Below, piece after piece: positions 52,057-60,792 of a stretch of DNA of 64,000 nt. This stretch comes from Mycobacterium sp. M26 (GTDB lineage Bacteria > Actinomycetota > Actinomycetes > Mycobacteriales > Mycobacteriaceae). The notes beneath the pieces are model-generated. The model was not told the DNA's origin and searched no databases. It saw only the letters and a list, made by a program, of their open reading frames with translations. Made by a program: the position numbers and the translations under genes. Within the stretch, counting starts at the first letter, position 1, and each line of letters begins with the position of its first letter. The stretch spans positions 186,001-250,000 of the forward strand of contig NZ_LN929908.1 of the NCBI RefSeq assembly GCF_001494595.1, in the 5' to 3' direction.

Positions 52057-52719
52057 ATGGTGAAATCCACAGGCGGGGCATCGGCCAGTTCATCTCTCCT
52101 CGGCCGGCCGGTCGGCGCCAACAGCGAGGAGACGAGGAAGCGAATCCTCGAGGCGACCATGCGCTGCATCGCGCAGGTGGGCTACTCGCGGGCCACGATC
52201 CGCGAGATCGCCCGCGAAGCCCAGATGACCAGCGGCAGTCTCTATCACTACTTTCCGAACAAGGCAGAACTCGTGAAGGCCACCTTCGACGAGGTGGCCA
52301 CCATCGCGGTGCCGCGCCTGGCGCAAGCAGCTGACCGCAATGCCTCGACGCTGGACAAGCTGATGGCCGTCCTCGACGAAAGCGTCCGGGTGATGCGGGA
52401 CTATCCGCTCGCGGTCGCCTTCGACCGGGCCATCCGGGCCGAAAGCCCGGCCGAGTTGCACCTGGCCGAGAACAGTGACACGCGCTTCGTCGCGCTCCGC
52501 GGCCTGATTCGCGACATCCTCGAGCAGGGTGCCAACGACAAGGTCCTCGGTGCCGGAGTCGATATCGACAGTGCGGCCAACGCCGTCTACATGATCTTCC
52601 GTGGTCTCAATGAGTACGCCGCGAGCACGCCACCGGCCGACGAATATCACGCCACCGTCGCCGGTCTGAAAAAGCTTCTGCGAGGACAGCTTTTCGACTA
52701 TGACCGACTCAGTCGGTAG
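52057..52719 (+). CDS. TetR family regulator of the catabolic island
   Basis: 220 residues from ATG 52057. Helix-turn-helix about 27-71: TRKRILEATMRCIAQVGYSRATIREIAREAQMTSGSLYHYFPNK. The C-terminal ligand domain is of the TetR_C type seen with acyl or aromatic-ligand sensors. It stands divergent from SDR (1), with operator copy 1 in between, and ends overlapping the convergent amidohydrolase gene by 22 bp. Second operator copy at the Rieske/ferredoxin promoter suggests it controls the whole island. Confidence 0.87.
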   Translation: MVKSTGGASASSSLLGRPVGANSEETRKRILEATMRCIAQVGYSRATIREIAREAQMTSGSLYHYFPNKAELVKATFDEVATIAVPRLAQAADRNASTLDKLMAVLDESVRVMRDYPLAVAFDRAIRAESPAELHLAENSDTRFVALRGLIRDILEQGANDKVLGAGVDIDSAANAVYMIFRGLNEYAASTPPADEYHATVAGLKKLLRGQLFDYDRLSR

Positions 52720-53462
52720 AGCCTCCGGGCGTTGCCCGACAGCACCGCCTCGACATGCTCGGGTCCGACGGCATCGGCAACCCGCTCGATATCGCCGTCC
52801 TGGAATGGCGTCTGTGCCCGCGTGGAGGGCAGGTCGCTGCCGAACACCAGACCAGCCGGGTTGGCCGCAATGATGCTGCGCATCAACGACTCCGGATCCT
52901 CCACCGCCATCCGGCCGAAGCCGGTCGCCTTGATGACCGCACCTGATTCGACAAGCCGCAGCAGCGCGCCGGTATCGTCGTCGGACATCCCGAGATGATC
53001 GATGCTGATCCGGGGCAGTGCCGCCAGCACCGGCTCGAGCTCGGCCAGATCGGCGGCGTCGAGGTAGAACTCCGAATGCCAGCCGGCGATCTCGAACACC
53101 CGCCGGGCCAGCGTGTCCGCGTCGGCCAGGGAGGCGGATCCACCTCGATAGAGGTTGAACCGCACCGCCCGCACACCGACGCGGTCCAGGTCGAGGATGT
53201 CGGTATCGGTGATCTCCGCCGGGACCTGCGTCACTCCCACGAACGACGAACCCAATTGGGCCAGAGCATCTTTCAGGTAATCTTGATCGAACGCCTGGAA
53301 CGATCCGCTGACCACCGCACCGCCTGTTACGTTCAGGTCGGCGACGCGGGCGAGATAGTCGGCGGCCGTGAACGGCTCGGGCAGGTAGCCGTTGTTGGGC
53401 ACCAGGGGGAAGCGCGGATCGATGATGTGGAAGTGCGCGTCGAACACCTCCGGCGCCGTCAC
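52698..53462 (-). CDS. Amidohydrolase family protein
   Basis: 254 residues from GTG, a TIM-barrel metal hydrolase of the 2-pyrone-4,6-dicarboxylate/ACMSD-like amidohydrolase_2 group. DAHFHIID near 8-15 gives the HxH metal ligands, ISIDHLG the third His, and FGSDLPS near 217-223 the metal Asp. It could hydrolyse a lactone or decarboxylate a ring-cleavage product. GTGA overlap with the upstream GMC gene, and last gene of the minus-strand operon. Substrate unknown. Confidence 0.83.
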   Translation of the reverse strand: MTAPEVFDAHFHIIDPRFPLVPNNGYLPEPFTAADYLARVADLNVTGGAVVSGSFQAFDQDYLKDALAQLGSSFVGVTQVPAEITDTDILDLDRVGVRAVRFNLYRGGSASLADADTLARRVFEIAGWHSEFYLDAADLAELEPVLAALPRISIDHLGMSDDDTGALLRLVESGAVIKATGFGRMAVEDPESLMRSIIAANPAGLVFGSDLPSTRAQTPFQDGDIERVADAVGPEHVEAVLSGNARRLYRLSRS

Positions 53463-55027
53463 CGGCGGGCCTCGGCGGCCAGGAAATCGGCGCACCGCTC
53501 ACCGACCATGATGGCCGGCGCGTTGGTATTGGCCCGGGGGATGCGGGGGAACACCGACGCGTCGGCCACCCGCAATCCGGCCACACCGCGCACCCGCAAG
53601 TTCTCGTCCAGAACGCTGTCGTCATCGGTCCCCATCGCCGCCGAGCACGCCGGATGCCCGGTGGTGGCGACTGTGCTGCGCACCCATGCCGCGATCTGCT
53701 CGTCGGTCACGGCCTCTGGACCCGGGTGCAACTCCGCGGCGATGACGGAGGCGAACGGTTCGGTGCTCACGATCTCGCGGGTGCGGCGAACCACCCGAAC
53801 GAACGCGGCGACGTCGTCCGCCTCGGTCAGGGTGTTCAGCTGAATCGCCGGCGCCTGATGCGGATCGGCCGATCGGGCGAGCACTGTGCCGCGACTCTTC
53901 GGCGTCCAGTACGACTGCAGCACCGAGGACGCCCGCCGCAGTTCGCGATCCATCGCCACCAGGTTGACGTAGCTGGGGGAGTGGATCAGCTGGAAGTCCG
54001 GCGCCGGAAGCTCGGGTGAGGACCGGACGTGCGCCAAGGCCTCCATCGCGTTACTGGTCATCTTGCCGGTGCGGCGAAACAGCCAGCGCAGCAACCACTG
54101 TGGCTTCGCCGCATCGGACAGCCCGACGAATCCCGGCTGGACATCCCAGCTCATCGCGCAGGCCGGGTGGTCGGTGAGATTGGTGCCCACCCGCGGGCTG
54201 TCCACCAGGCATGGCACGCCGATGGATCGCAGATGGTCGGCGGCTCCGACACCGGACAGCTGCAGCAGGTGCGGGGTGCCGTAGGCGCCCGCGGACAGGA
54301 CGATCTCGCGGTGCGCACCGGCCACCGCGCGGCGGCCCTTGTGCTCGTAGTCGACGCCGACGGCACGGCCGTCGCGGATCACCACCCGGTGCACCAGCGC
54401 GCCGGTGACCACGGTGAGATTCGGCCGCCGCCGGGCGTCGGTGAGATATCCCCGTGCGGTGTTCCAGCGCTGGCCCTTCCAGATGGTCACCGGCGCGATT
54501 GCGGCGCCGTCGAGGTCGGGGCCGCCGATGTCGTCGTTGGCTGCCACCCCGGCCTCGCGGGCCGCGACGACCCAGCGGGTGGAGGTCTCATCCGGTTCGG
54601 CAAGGCGGGTCACCCGCATCGGGCCCATCGTCCCGTGCGACGGGGCGCCCAGGAAGTGCGACTCGATGCGCCGGAACACCGGCGCGACGTCGTCCCAGCC
54701 CCAGCCGGGTAGGTCCCACCCGTCGTAGTCGCGCTGGGTACCGACCACCCACACCATCGCGTTCATCGAGCTGGTGCCGCCGAGCACCCGGCCGCGGGGC
54801 TGCGGAATCGACCGGCCATCGCACCCGGGCTCGGGCTCGGAGCTGAAGTTCCAGTCGGTCTGCCCGCCCATCTGGGCGGCGAAGGCCAGCGGGGCCCGCA
54901 CCGTCAGGCGGCGATCCGAGCCGCCGGCCTCCAGCAGCAGTACCGATGCCGATCCGGCAGCCAGTCGGGCCGCCACCACGCAGCCCGCCGATCCGGCCCC
55001 GATGACGATGTAGTCGAAGTCAGCCAC
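53459..55027 (-). CDS. GMC family flavin-dependent oxidoreductase
   Basis: 522 residues. FAD motif DYIVIGAGSAGCVVAARLA near 4-22 and GRVLGGTSSMNAMVW near 80-94. Active-site His in TTGHPACSAAMG and Asn in NTNAPAIMV near the C-terminus. It is a choline-dehydrogenase-like alcohol oxidase/dehydrogenase. GMC enzymes can also reoxidise mycofactocinol in mycobacteria, so it may serve the two island SDRs. Start could also be GTG 55045. Coupled to the amidohydrolase. Confidence 0.87.
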   Translation of the reverse strand: MADFDYIVIGAGSAGCVVAARLAAGSASVLLLEAGGSDRRLTVRAPLAFAAQMGGQTDWNFSSEPEPGCDGRSIPQPRGRVLGGTSSMNAMVWVVGTQRDYDGWDLPGWGWDDVAPVFRRIESHFLGAPSHGTMGPMRVTRLAEPDETSTRWVVAAREAGVAANDDIGGPDLDGAAIAPVTIWKGQRWNTARGYLTDARRRPNLTVVTGALVHRVVIRDGRAVGVDYEHKGRRAVAGAHREIVLSAGAYGTPHLLQLSGVGAADHLRSIGVPCLVDSPRVGTNLTDHPACAMSWDVQPGFVGLSDAAKPQWLLRWLFRRTGKMTSNAMEALAHVRSSPELPAPDFQLIHSPSYVNLVAMDRELRRASSVLQSYWTPKSRGTVLARSADPHQAPAIQLNTLTEADDVAAFVRVVRRTREIVSTEPFASVIAAELHPGPEAVTDEQIAAWVRSTVATTGHPACSAAMGTDDDSVLDENLRVRGVAGLRVADASVFPRIPRANTNAPAIMVGERCADFLAAEARR

Positions 55028-55081
55028 CCACGCTTTATCCCACACCGGCCCGTGGCCGCGGGATCCGGTGTCCAGGTGCTG

Positions 55082-55546
55082 CTACTCGGAGATCTCGACG
55101 TCGGCGTAGCTGGCCAGCATCTCGGGATCGGGCAGAGCCATCTGCAGGTAGACGTCGATGCGGACGATCCTGCCGTCGTCGGCGAACTCATAGACCGACA
55201 GTGAGTTCACCGAGTTGCTGAAATCGCCGATCCGGCTTCGCTCTTCGAGTTCGAGGAACACGGTGTTGCCGGATTCGGTGACGCGCTTGAACGAGCAGTC
55301 CCACTCCGAGGAACTGGCCCAGCCGGTCAGGAAGCCCACGTATTCCTGCCAGTTCATCACCTCTTTGAAGTTGCCGACCCGGACGAAGTTCTCCGTGTCG
55401 ATCAGCTCGGCGAGCGGCGCCCAGCTCTCGGCGCTGAAGCCGGGCTTCTTGGCCTCGTCGACCATCCGCTTCATCAGCGCGCTGTACTCCAGGATCGTTC
55501 GCGAGTGCCCGGTATAGCTGTCGATGACATCGGCGAGTGCGTGCAT
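55082..55546 (-). CDS. SnoaL-like (NTF2 fold) protein A of island
   Basis: 154 residues. Helical N-terminal third (SRTILEYSALMKRMVDEAKKPGF), then a beta-sheet half with VFLELEERSRIGDF and LSVYEFADDGRIVRIDVYLQ strands, typical of SnoaL-like isomerase folds. The ATG overlaps the stop of the preceding SnoaL-like gene by one base. Together they may be two subunits of one hydratase/isomerase or a small ring-hydroxylating beta-type partner. Role unknown. Confidence 0.75.
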   Translation of the reverse strand: MHALADVIDSYTGHSRTILEYSALMKRMVDEAKKPGFSAESWAPLAELIDTENFVRVGNFKEVMNWQEYVGFLTGWASSSEWDCSFKRVTESGNTVFLELEERSRIGDFSNSVNSLSVYEFADDGRIVRIDVYLQMALPDPEMLASYADVEISE

Positions 55547-56073
55547 CAGACCGTCACACCCTCTTCGGCCAGCCGCCGCTCCAGCGCATCGGTGTACTCA
55601 TGGGTGCCGCGGAACGGCCCGTGCACACCGATCGCGACGTCGAGGAAATCGCTGTACTCGCTGTTGACGTGGGTCTCCCAGCGGGTGACCTCGCCGTCGT
55701 CGTCGGTGTCGACGAAGCTGTAGGAGTAGAAACCCATGACGTCGCCGGTGTCCTTGTTGGTGCCCTGCCAGCGGGTCTTCATGACGAACCCGTTGTCGGC
55801 CGGCCAGTGCCGGAAGTCGACGGGCTTCCAGTCCGGGAACCGCAGTGAGTAGACCTTGGCCTCCATCATTGACGCCCTGGCCGACTCCTCCGGGAACTCA
55901 CTGAGCTTGAAGGCCTCGTCGCCGGTGAAGTAGGGCGAGGCGTACATGCAGTCGGGATGGAACTTCCAGACGTCGACGAACTTCTCCCCGTCCTGCACAC
56001 CCTGACGCAGGTAGGCGTCACCGTAGGCACGGGCCATCCTGGTGTGCAGGGCAATACGTTCTTCGAGGTTCAC
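55546..56073 (-). CDS. SnoaL-like (NTF2 fold) protein B of island
   Basis: 175 residues from GTG 56073. The protein starts with NLEERIALHTRMARAYGDAYL helices and ends in a beta region (GFVMKTRWQGTNKDTGDVMGF, GEVTRWETHVN). GTGA overlap with the Rieske gene. Ring-hydroxylating oxygenase beta subunits have the same fold, so A or B may serve as beta-type partners of the Rieske protein; this is inference. Length fits that idea (about 170 residues). Confidence 0.75.
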   Translation of the reverse strand: MNLEERIALHTRMARAYGDAYLRQGVQDGEKFVDVWKFHPDCMYASPYFTGDEAFKLSEFPEESARASMMEAKVYSLRFPDWKPVDFRHWPADNGFVMKTRWQGTNKDTGDVMGFYSYSFVDTDDDGEVTRWETHVNSEYSDFLDVAIGVHGPFRGTHEYTDALERRLAEEGVTV

Positions 56074-57422
56074 TGAGCTCCCTTTCCGGCCATCCAGCGG
56101 TCTACTGTGTCGTGAAACTTGGCGACGACGACTTCTTCCTTCACCAGCGTCAGGTGATCGAGTCCGTGGTTGCGCAACCCGGCCTGCTGGCGTTGCATCT
56201 GCTCGTAATCCTGTTGCAGCGCTTCGAAATACTTGTAGCTGCCCGGGGTGTCGACCTCGATCAGATCGACCGTGAAGGCATCGGCCATCTCCGGCGGAAG
56301 GTACATGTAGCTCGCCACATGCCAGATGCACCGATTCGGATCGCCGTCGGGATGCGGCCTCGACAGGATCACGTGGCACTCGCCGGCCCGGATGGTCATC
56401 ATGAAGTTGGGGAACAGGAACCAGCCGTGGTTGTCGCTCATCTGGGCGTCGGTCAGGCCGCTGACATCCAGCCCCATCTCGGTCAGGTGCGCGCGGGTGG
56501 CCTGCTGCAGCAGGGTGCGTGCGGTGACGCCCTCGGGGAAGTCAATCGATCCGTCCGCGGCGGTGAATTCCTTGACCAGTTCCTGGAATCGGGGGATCAC
56601 CGCGACGGTGCCCGGGAACGTCTCGGGCAGTGCGAGCGTCCCTTCGACCTGTTTCTCCGGGGTGGCGCCGACGACCTCGAATGGCGCCATGGCGATGCTG
56701 TGGTTCTCGTAGAAGGTGTAGCGGGTGGTCTCCGGCTGGATGTTGAGCACCGCTAGCAGCTGCGGGTGCACGCCGTTGACGTGATAGCCCTCGTTGAAGG
56801 CGTCCATCACGACTTTCCAGTTGCACTCCAGCGGCTCGCTGACGTTCATCACCGTGGACATCAGTTCCAGGTGGTAGGGCGCCAGCTTGGCGATCGCGTC
56901 GGCGCCGATCCACTCGGCCAGCGGTGCGGCACCCGGGTCCGGGTTGATGAAGATGAACCCGCCGAAGGTGTCCACCGGCACCTGGATCAGACCGTTGTCG
57001 GCCTTGTCGAGTCCGCCCGCCTCGGCCTCGCGGAGCAGGCCTTTCAGCTTTCCGTCCAGGTCGTAGGACCACAGGTGGTACTGGCACAGGAAGCCGCGCT
57101 TGGCGTTGCCGGTGCCCTGGCACAACATGTTCCCGCGATGGCGGCAGGCGTTGACGAAACCGCGCAGCGTCTCGTCCTTGCCGCGCACGATCAGGAAGGA
57201 CTGGTCGTAGATCCGGTATTCCTTCCAGTCGCCCACCTTGGGCAGCTCGTCGGCACGCCCGGCGACCTGCCAGGTCTTCATCCAGATCGCCTCGCGCTCG
57301 CGCTGTGCCCATTCGGGAGAGCGGTAGCGGTCCGTCGGGATCCGCGTGCGGAACCGGCCCGCCAGGTCATCGAGTCCCGGCGCGTGGTCGACCCACTCTC
57401 CGGGCAGTGCGGTGGACGTCAT
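56070..57422 (-). CDS. Rieske 2Fe-2S non-haem iron oxygenase, alpha subunit
   Basis: 450 residues. Rieske ligands C93, H95, C113 and H116 (ACRHRGNML, FLCQYHLW). Catalytic iron ligands H214 and H219 in DAFNEGYHVNGVHP. The catalytic domain covers about 180-430. It adds oxygen to an aromatic or cyclic substrate. It is the first gene of a five-gene minus-strand operon (to 52698). Operator copy 2 lies 47 bp upstream. No reductase is in the island; the adjacent 3Fe-4S ferredoxin may give electrons. Confidence 0.9.
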   Translation of the reverse strand: MTSTALPGEWVDHAPGLDDLAGRFRTRIPTDRYRSPEWAQREREAIWMKTWQVAGRADELPKVGDWKEYRIYDQSFLIVRGKDETLRGFVNACRHRGNMLCQGTGNAKRGFLCQYHLWSYDLDGKLKGLLREAEAGGLDKADNGLIQVPVDTFGGFIFINPDPGAAPLAEWIGADAIAKLAPYHLELMSTVMNVSEPLECNWKVVMDAFNEGYHVNGVHPQLLAVLNIQPETTRYTFYENHSIAMAPFEVVGATPEKQVEGTLALPETFPGTVAVIPRFQELVKEFTAADGSIDFPEGVTARTLLQQATRAHLTEMGLDVSGLTDAQMSDNHGWFLFPNFMMTIRAGECHVILSRPHPDGDPNRCIWHVASYMYLPPEMADAFTVDLIEVDTPGSYKYFEALQQDYEQMQRQQAGLRNHGLDHLTLVKEEVVVAKFHDTVDRWMAGKGAQ

Positions 57423-57469
57423 CGAACGAATACCTCCTGGTCAGTGATTCGAGGGCGCGCGACGCAAGT

Positions 57470-57489
57470 AATCGATCGCTTGATTGATT
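57470..57489. promoter_or_regulatory. Island operator, copy 2
   Basis: AATCGATC-GCTT-GATTGATT: 8-bp arms with one mismatch, 4-bp spacer, matching copy 1 at 51983-52004. It sits between the Rieske gene and the divergent ferredoxin gene. Confidence 0.7.
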
Positions 57490-57573
57490 TATGATGGGCG
57501 CCACATGCCGGGCTGTCAAGAGCGGGCAAGGCGGTCCCGGTTTTTGCCTCCACGCGCGGCATCGCGCGGCTAG

Positions 57574-57780
<207 letters not shown>

Positions 57781-57822
57781 CGGCGGGCTGCCGGGCGGCC
57801 CGCTGGACTGAAAGGTGACGAG

Positions 57823-58677
57823 ATGGGACGAGTGCAGGGCAAAGTCGCGCTGGTGACCGGTGCCGCCCGCGGCCAGGGCCGCAGTCACGCGGTGAAGCTG
57901 GCCGAAGAGGGCGCCGACGTCATCCTCTTCGACATCTGCCGCGACATCGACACCAACGGCTACCCGCTGGCCACCCCGCACGACCTGGAAGAAGCCGGGC
58001 TCGAGGTGGAGAAGACGGGTCGGCGTGCGGTGACCGCGGAGGTCGATGTGCGGGACCGCAACCGGCTGGCGGCCGAACTGGCCAACGCGGTCGCCGAACT
58101 CGGCGGAAATCTCGACATCGTGGTCGCTAACGCCGGGATCTGTCCGCTGGGCGACGGCGCACCGATCACCGCGTTCGCCGACGCCTTCGACGTCGACTTC
58201 ATCGGTGTGGTCAACACCGTGCACGTCGCGCTGCCCTACCTCAAGGCCGGCGCCTCGATCATCACCACCGGGTCGATCGCCGCCCTCATCGCCGACAGCC
58301 AGCCGGTCGGGGCCGGCGGCCCTGGTGGCCCCGGCGGTGCGGGCTACAGCTACGCCAAACAGCTGGTGGACTCCTACACCAAGCACCTGGCCGGACAACT
58401 CGCGCCGATGTCTATCCGGGCCAACGTGATTCACCCCACCAACTGCAATACCGGGATGCTCAACAGTGCCCCGATGTACAAACAGTTCCGCCCCGACCTG
58501 GAGAACCCCACCCGCGAGGACGCCCTGCTGGCTTTTCCCGCGATGCAGGCCATGCCGGTGCCCTACGTCGAGCCGGAGGACATCTCCGCGGTGGTGTGTT
58601 TCCTGGCCTCCGACGAGTCGCGCTACATCACCGGCAGCCAGTTCAAGGTCGACGCCGGCGCCTTGCTCAAGTTTTAG
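57823..58677 (+). CDS. Mycofactocin-coupled-type SDR oxidoreductase (2)
   Basis: 284 residues. TGAARGQGRSHAVKLA near 12-27 and the long insert after strand 2 (ICRDIDTNGYPLATPHDLEEAG) identify the mycofactocin-linked SDR group. NAG near 104-106, YSYAK near 182-186. It lies in one transcription unit with the ferredoxin, under operator copy 2. It probably oxidises an alcohol made in the island pathway. It is closely related to SDR (1) at 51145. Confidence 0.87.
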   Translation: MGRVQGKVALVTGAARGQGRSHAVKLAEEGADVILFDICRDIDTNGYPLATPHDLEEAGLEVEKTGRRAVTAEVDVRDRNRLAAELANAVAELGGNLDIVVANAGICPLGDGAPITAFADAFDVDFIGVVNTVHVALPYLKAGASIITTGSIAALIADSQPVGAGGPGGPGGAGYSYAKQLVDSYTKHLAGQLAPMSIRANVIHPTNCNTGMLNSAPMYKQFRPDLENPTREDALLAFPAMQAMPVPYVEPEDISAVVCFLASDESRYITGSQFKVDAGALLKF

Positions 58678-58795
58678 ACGGAACTAACGAAAGCCCTTCG
58701 TCACGCGATTGACGCGGTAGACAATTTTGGTATCGGTAGCGGCGTCGTCTCGGTGCACTTGATGCGACACAGCACCCGACGAAGGGAACGAAGTA

Positions 58796-59212
58796 ATGGC
58801 AGCACTTTCGCGGCACGCGGCGGTAGCCGTCGCGGCCGGTGCGGCAGCCGCCGCGCTCAGCATGGCAGGCGCCGGTATCGCCCAGGCTGAACCGTTCACC
58901 CCGCCCGCCAACAACTGGTGCCCCGGCCAGGCGCTGCCGTTCAGCAACATCCAGTGGGACATGAGCACCTGCCACACCTGGTACATCGTGCCGTTCGGCA
59001 AGGGCAACGTCCGGATGGTCGACCTCAAGGGCAACGCGCTGGACAGCTTCATCTACGCCGGTGCCCCGCCCGTACTGACGCCCGCTCCTGCCGCTCCGTC
59101 CGGACCCCCGCCGGGCACCCCGTTCTGCAGCCCGCGCGGATCGCTGATCATCATCCCGCCGATCTGCGACGAAATCGGCGTGGACTGGCCGCCCGGATCG
59201 CTGCAGAGCTAA
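58796..59212 (+). CDS. Secreted mycobacterial protein, Cys-containing
   Basis: 138 residues. A signal peptide about 1-31 ends in AGIAQAEPF. The mature part has Cys near 42, 57, 110 and 122 (two probable disulfides), a WDMSTCHTWY core and a Pro-rich linker near 88-105. A GAAGGGAACG ribosome site precedes the ATG. Its TAA overlaps the stop of the convergent gene at 59209. No known function. Confidence 0.75.
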   Translation: MAALSRHAAVAVAAGAAAAALSMAGAGIAQAEPFTPPANNWCPGQALPFSNIQWDMSTCHTWYIVPFGKGNVRMVDLKGNALDSFIYAGAPPVLTPAPAAPSGPPPGTPFCSPRGSLIIIPPICDEIGVDWPPGSLQS

Positions 59213-59847
59213 GCCTGCGGGCCCCGCCAATAGCGCGGCGGGGCCACGCCCGCCGAGCGCAGTTCCAGGGCCGCCAGCCCCCGGACCGCCATCGGGTCGT
59301 CATGCCGCCACGCGCCCACCGGGTCGGCGCTGATCTCGGTCAGCTTGCGCAGCGGCCGGTTGGCCAGGGCGCGCAGCGCCAGCAGCTGCTCACCGGCCTG
59401 GGTGCGGGTCAACGCAATCACCGTCCACTTGCGGCGGAAGAACCGGATCCGCAGGAACAGCCACGGCATACCCACCGCCATGATCGGCGGGGCGGCCACC
59501 GCGATCGCCAGCAGCACGGCCAGCCACGCCGCCGTGGTGTCCAGCTGGTGGCCCGCACCGGCCAGGTCCAACGCGGCCTCGCTGGCCGCCCGCAACGGTT
59601 TGGACATGGTGTCCCCGATCAGCGGCACCCCGTGCACGCTGTCACCGGCCGAGTGCAGGTTGTCCGACAGACCGGTGGCGCTGTCGTTGACCTGCCGTCC
59701 CACGCTGGAGATGCTGGCGATCGCCGCGTGCACCCCCAGACCCACGCTGACCCACAGGACGATCCACAGCACGACCACGATGTCGCTGACCACCTGTACC
59801 AGCAGTCGGCCCGGAGTGGTGGCATAGGGCAGAAACCGCGATCTCAT
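59209..59847 (-). CDS. Membrane protein (Rv0779c-type)
   Basis: 212 residues. Two membrane regions, about 16-40 and 105-133. The segment between them (about 45-100) is extracytoplasmic and polar. The basic C-terminal half (about 135-212) is cytoplasmic. It precedes the divergent purC as Rv0779c does in M. tuberculosis. Function unknown. Confidence 0.82.
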   Translation of the reverse strand: MRSRFLPYATTPGRLLVQVVSDIVVVLWIVLWVSVGLGVHAAIASISSVGRQVNDSATGLSDNLHSAGDSVHGVPLIGDTMSKPLRAASEAALDLAGAGHQLDTTAAWLAVLLAIAVAAPPIMAVGMPWLFLRIRFFRRKWTVIALTRTQAGEQLLALRALANRPLRKLTEISADPVGAWRHDDPMAVRGLAALELRSAGVAPPRYWRGPQA

Positions 59848-59898
59848 AGCTCGATCCCAGCACAGTCGCGCCCACTCAGCGGCCGATAGGCTGACGCG

Positions 59899-60792
59899 AT
59901 GCGTCCCGCTCTGAGCGACTATCAACACCTGGCCAGTGGCAAGGTTCGCGAGATCTACCGCATCGACGACGAGCACCTGCTGTTCGTCGCCAGCGACCGC
60001 ATCTCGGCGTTCGACTACATCCTGGACAGCCTCATCCCGGACAAGGGCCGCATCCTCACTGCGATGAGCGTGTTCTTCTTCGACTACATCGACGCGCCCA
60101 ACCACTTGGCCGGCCCGCCCGACGACCCGCGAATCCCCGGCGAGGTGCTGGGCCGCGCGCTGGTGGTGCGCCGGCTGGAGATGGTGCCCGTCGAGTGCGT
60201 CGCCCGCGGCTACCTGACCGGGTCGGGTCTGCTCGACTACCAGCGCTCCGGCTCGGTCTGCGGCATCCCACTGCCGCCCGGACTCGGGGAGGCCAGCAAG
60301 TTCGAGACGCCGCTGTTCACCCCGGCCACCAAGGCCGAGTTCGGCGAGCACGACGAGAACATCTCGTTCGATCAGGTCATCGAGCTGGTGGGTGCGGTCC
60401 GCGCCAACCAGCTCAAGGAGCGCACGCTGCAGATCTACACTCAAGCCGCCGATCACGCCCTGACCAAGGGCATCATCATCGCCGACACCAAGTTCGAGTT
60501 CGGTGTCGACGCCGATGACAGGGTGGTGCTGGCCGACGAGGTGTTCACTCCGGACTCGTCGCGCTACTGGCCCGCCGACAGCTACACCCAGGGTGTGGTG
60601 CAGCCCAGCTTCGACAAGCAGTTCGTTCGCAACTGGCTGACCGGCCCCGAATCCGGGTGGGATCGCTATGGAGCGGTTCCGCCGCCACCGCTTCCCGACG
60701 ACATCATCGAGGCCACCCGGGCCCGCTACATCGAAGCCTACGAACGCATTTCGGGTCTGTCGTTCGCCGACTGGATCGGACCCTCCGTATGA
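59899..60792 (+). CDS. purC: SAICAR synthetase
   Basis: 297 residues. It joins aspartate to CAIR in purine synthesis. Motifs: [27 protein letters not shown] near the N-terminus and [11 protein letters not shown] near 190-200, conserved in PurC. ATGA overlap with ptrB downstream, 51 bp from the divergent membrane protein gene. Matches Rv0780. Confidence 0.96.
   Translation: MRPALSDYQHLASGKVREIYRIDDEHLLFVASDRISAFDYILDSLIPDKGRILTAMSVFFFDYIDAPNHLAGPPDDPRIPGEVLGRALVVRRLEMVPVECVARGYLTGSGLLDYQRSGSVCGIPLPPGLGEASKFETPLFTPATKAEFGEHDENISFDQVIELVGAVRANQLKERTLQIYTQAADHALTKGIIIADTKFEFGVDADDRVVLADEVFTPDSSRYWPADSYTQGVVQPSFDKQFVRNWLTGPESGWDRYGAVPPPPLPDDIIEATRARYIEAYERISGLSFADWIGPSV

Noticed and set aside
58678..58795. 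Terminator or promoter after the island SDR
   Set aside because: A short ACGAA / TTCGT hairpin and a TTGACG hexamer exist, but neither a T-run nor a convincing -10 accompanies them.
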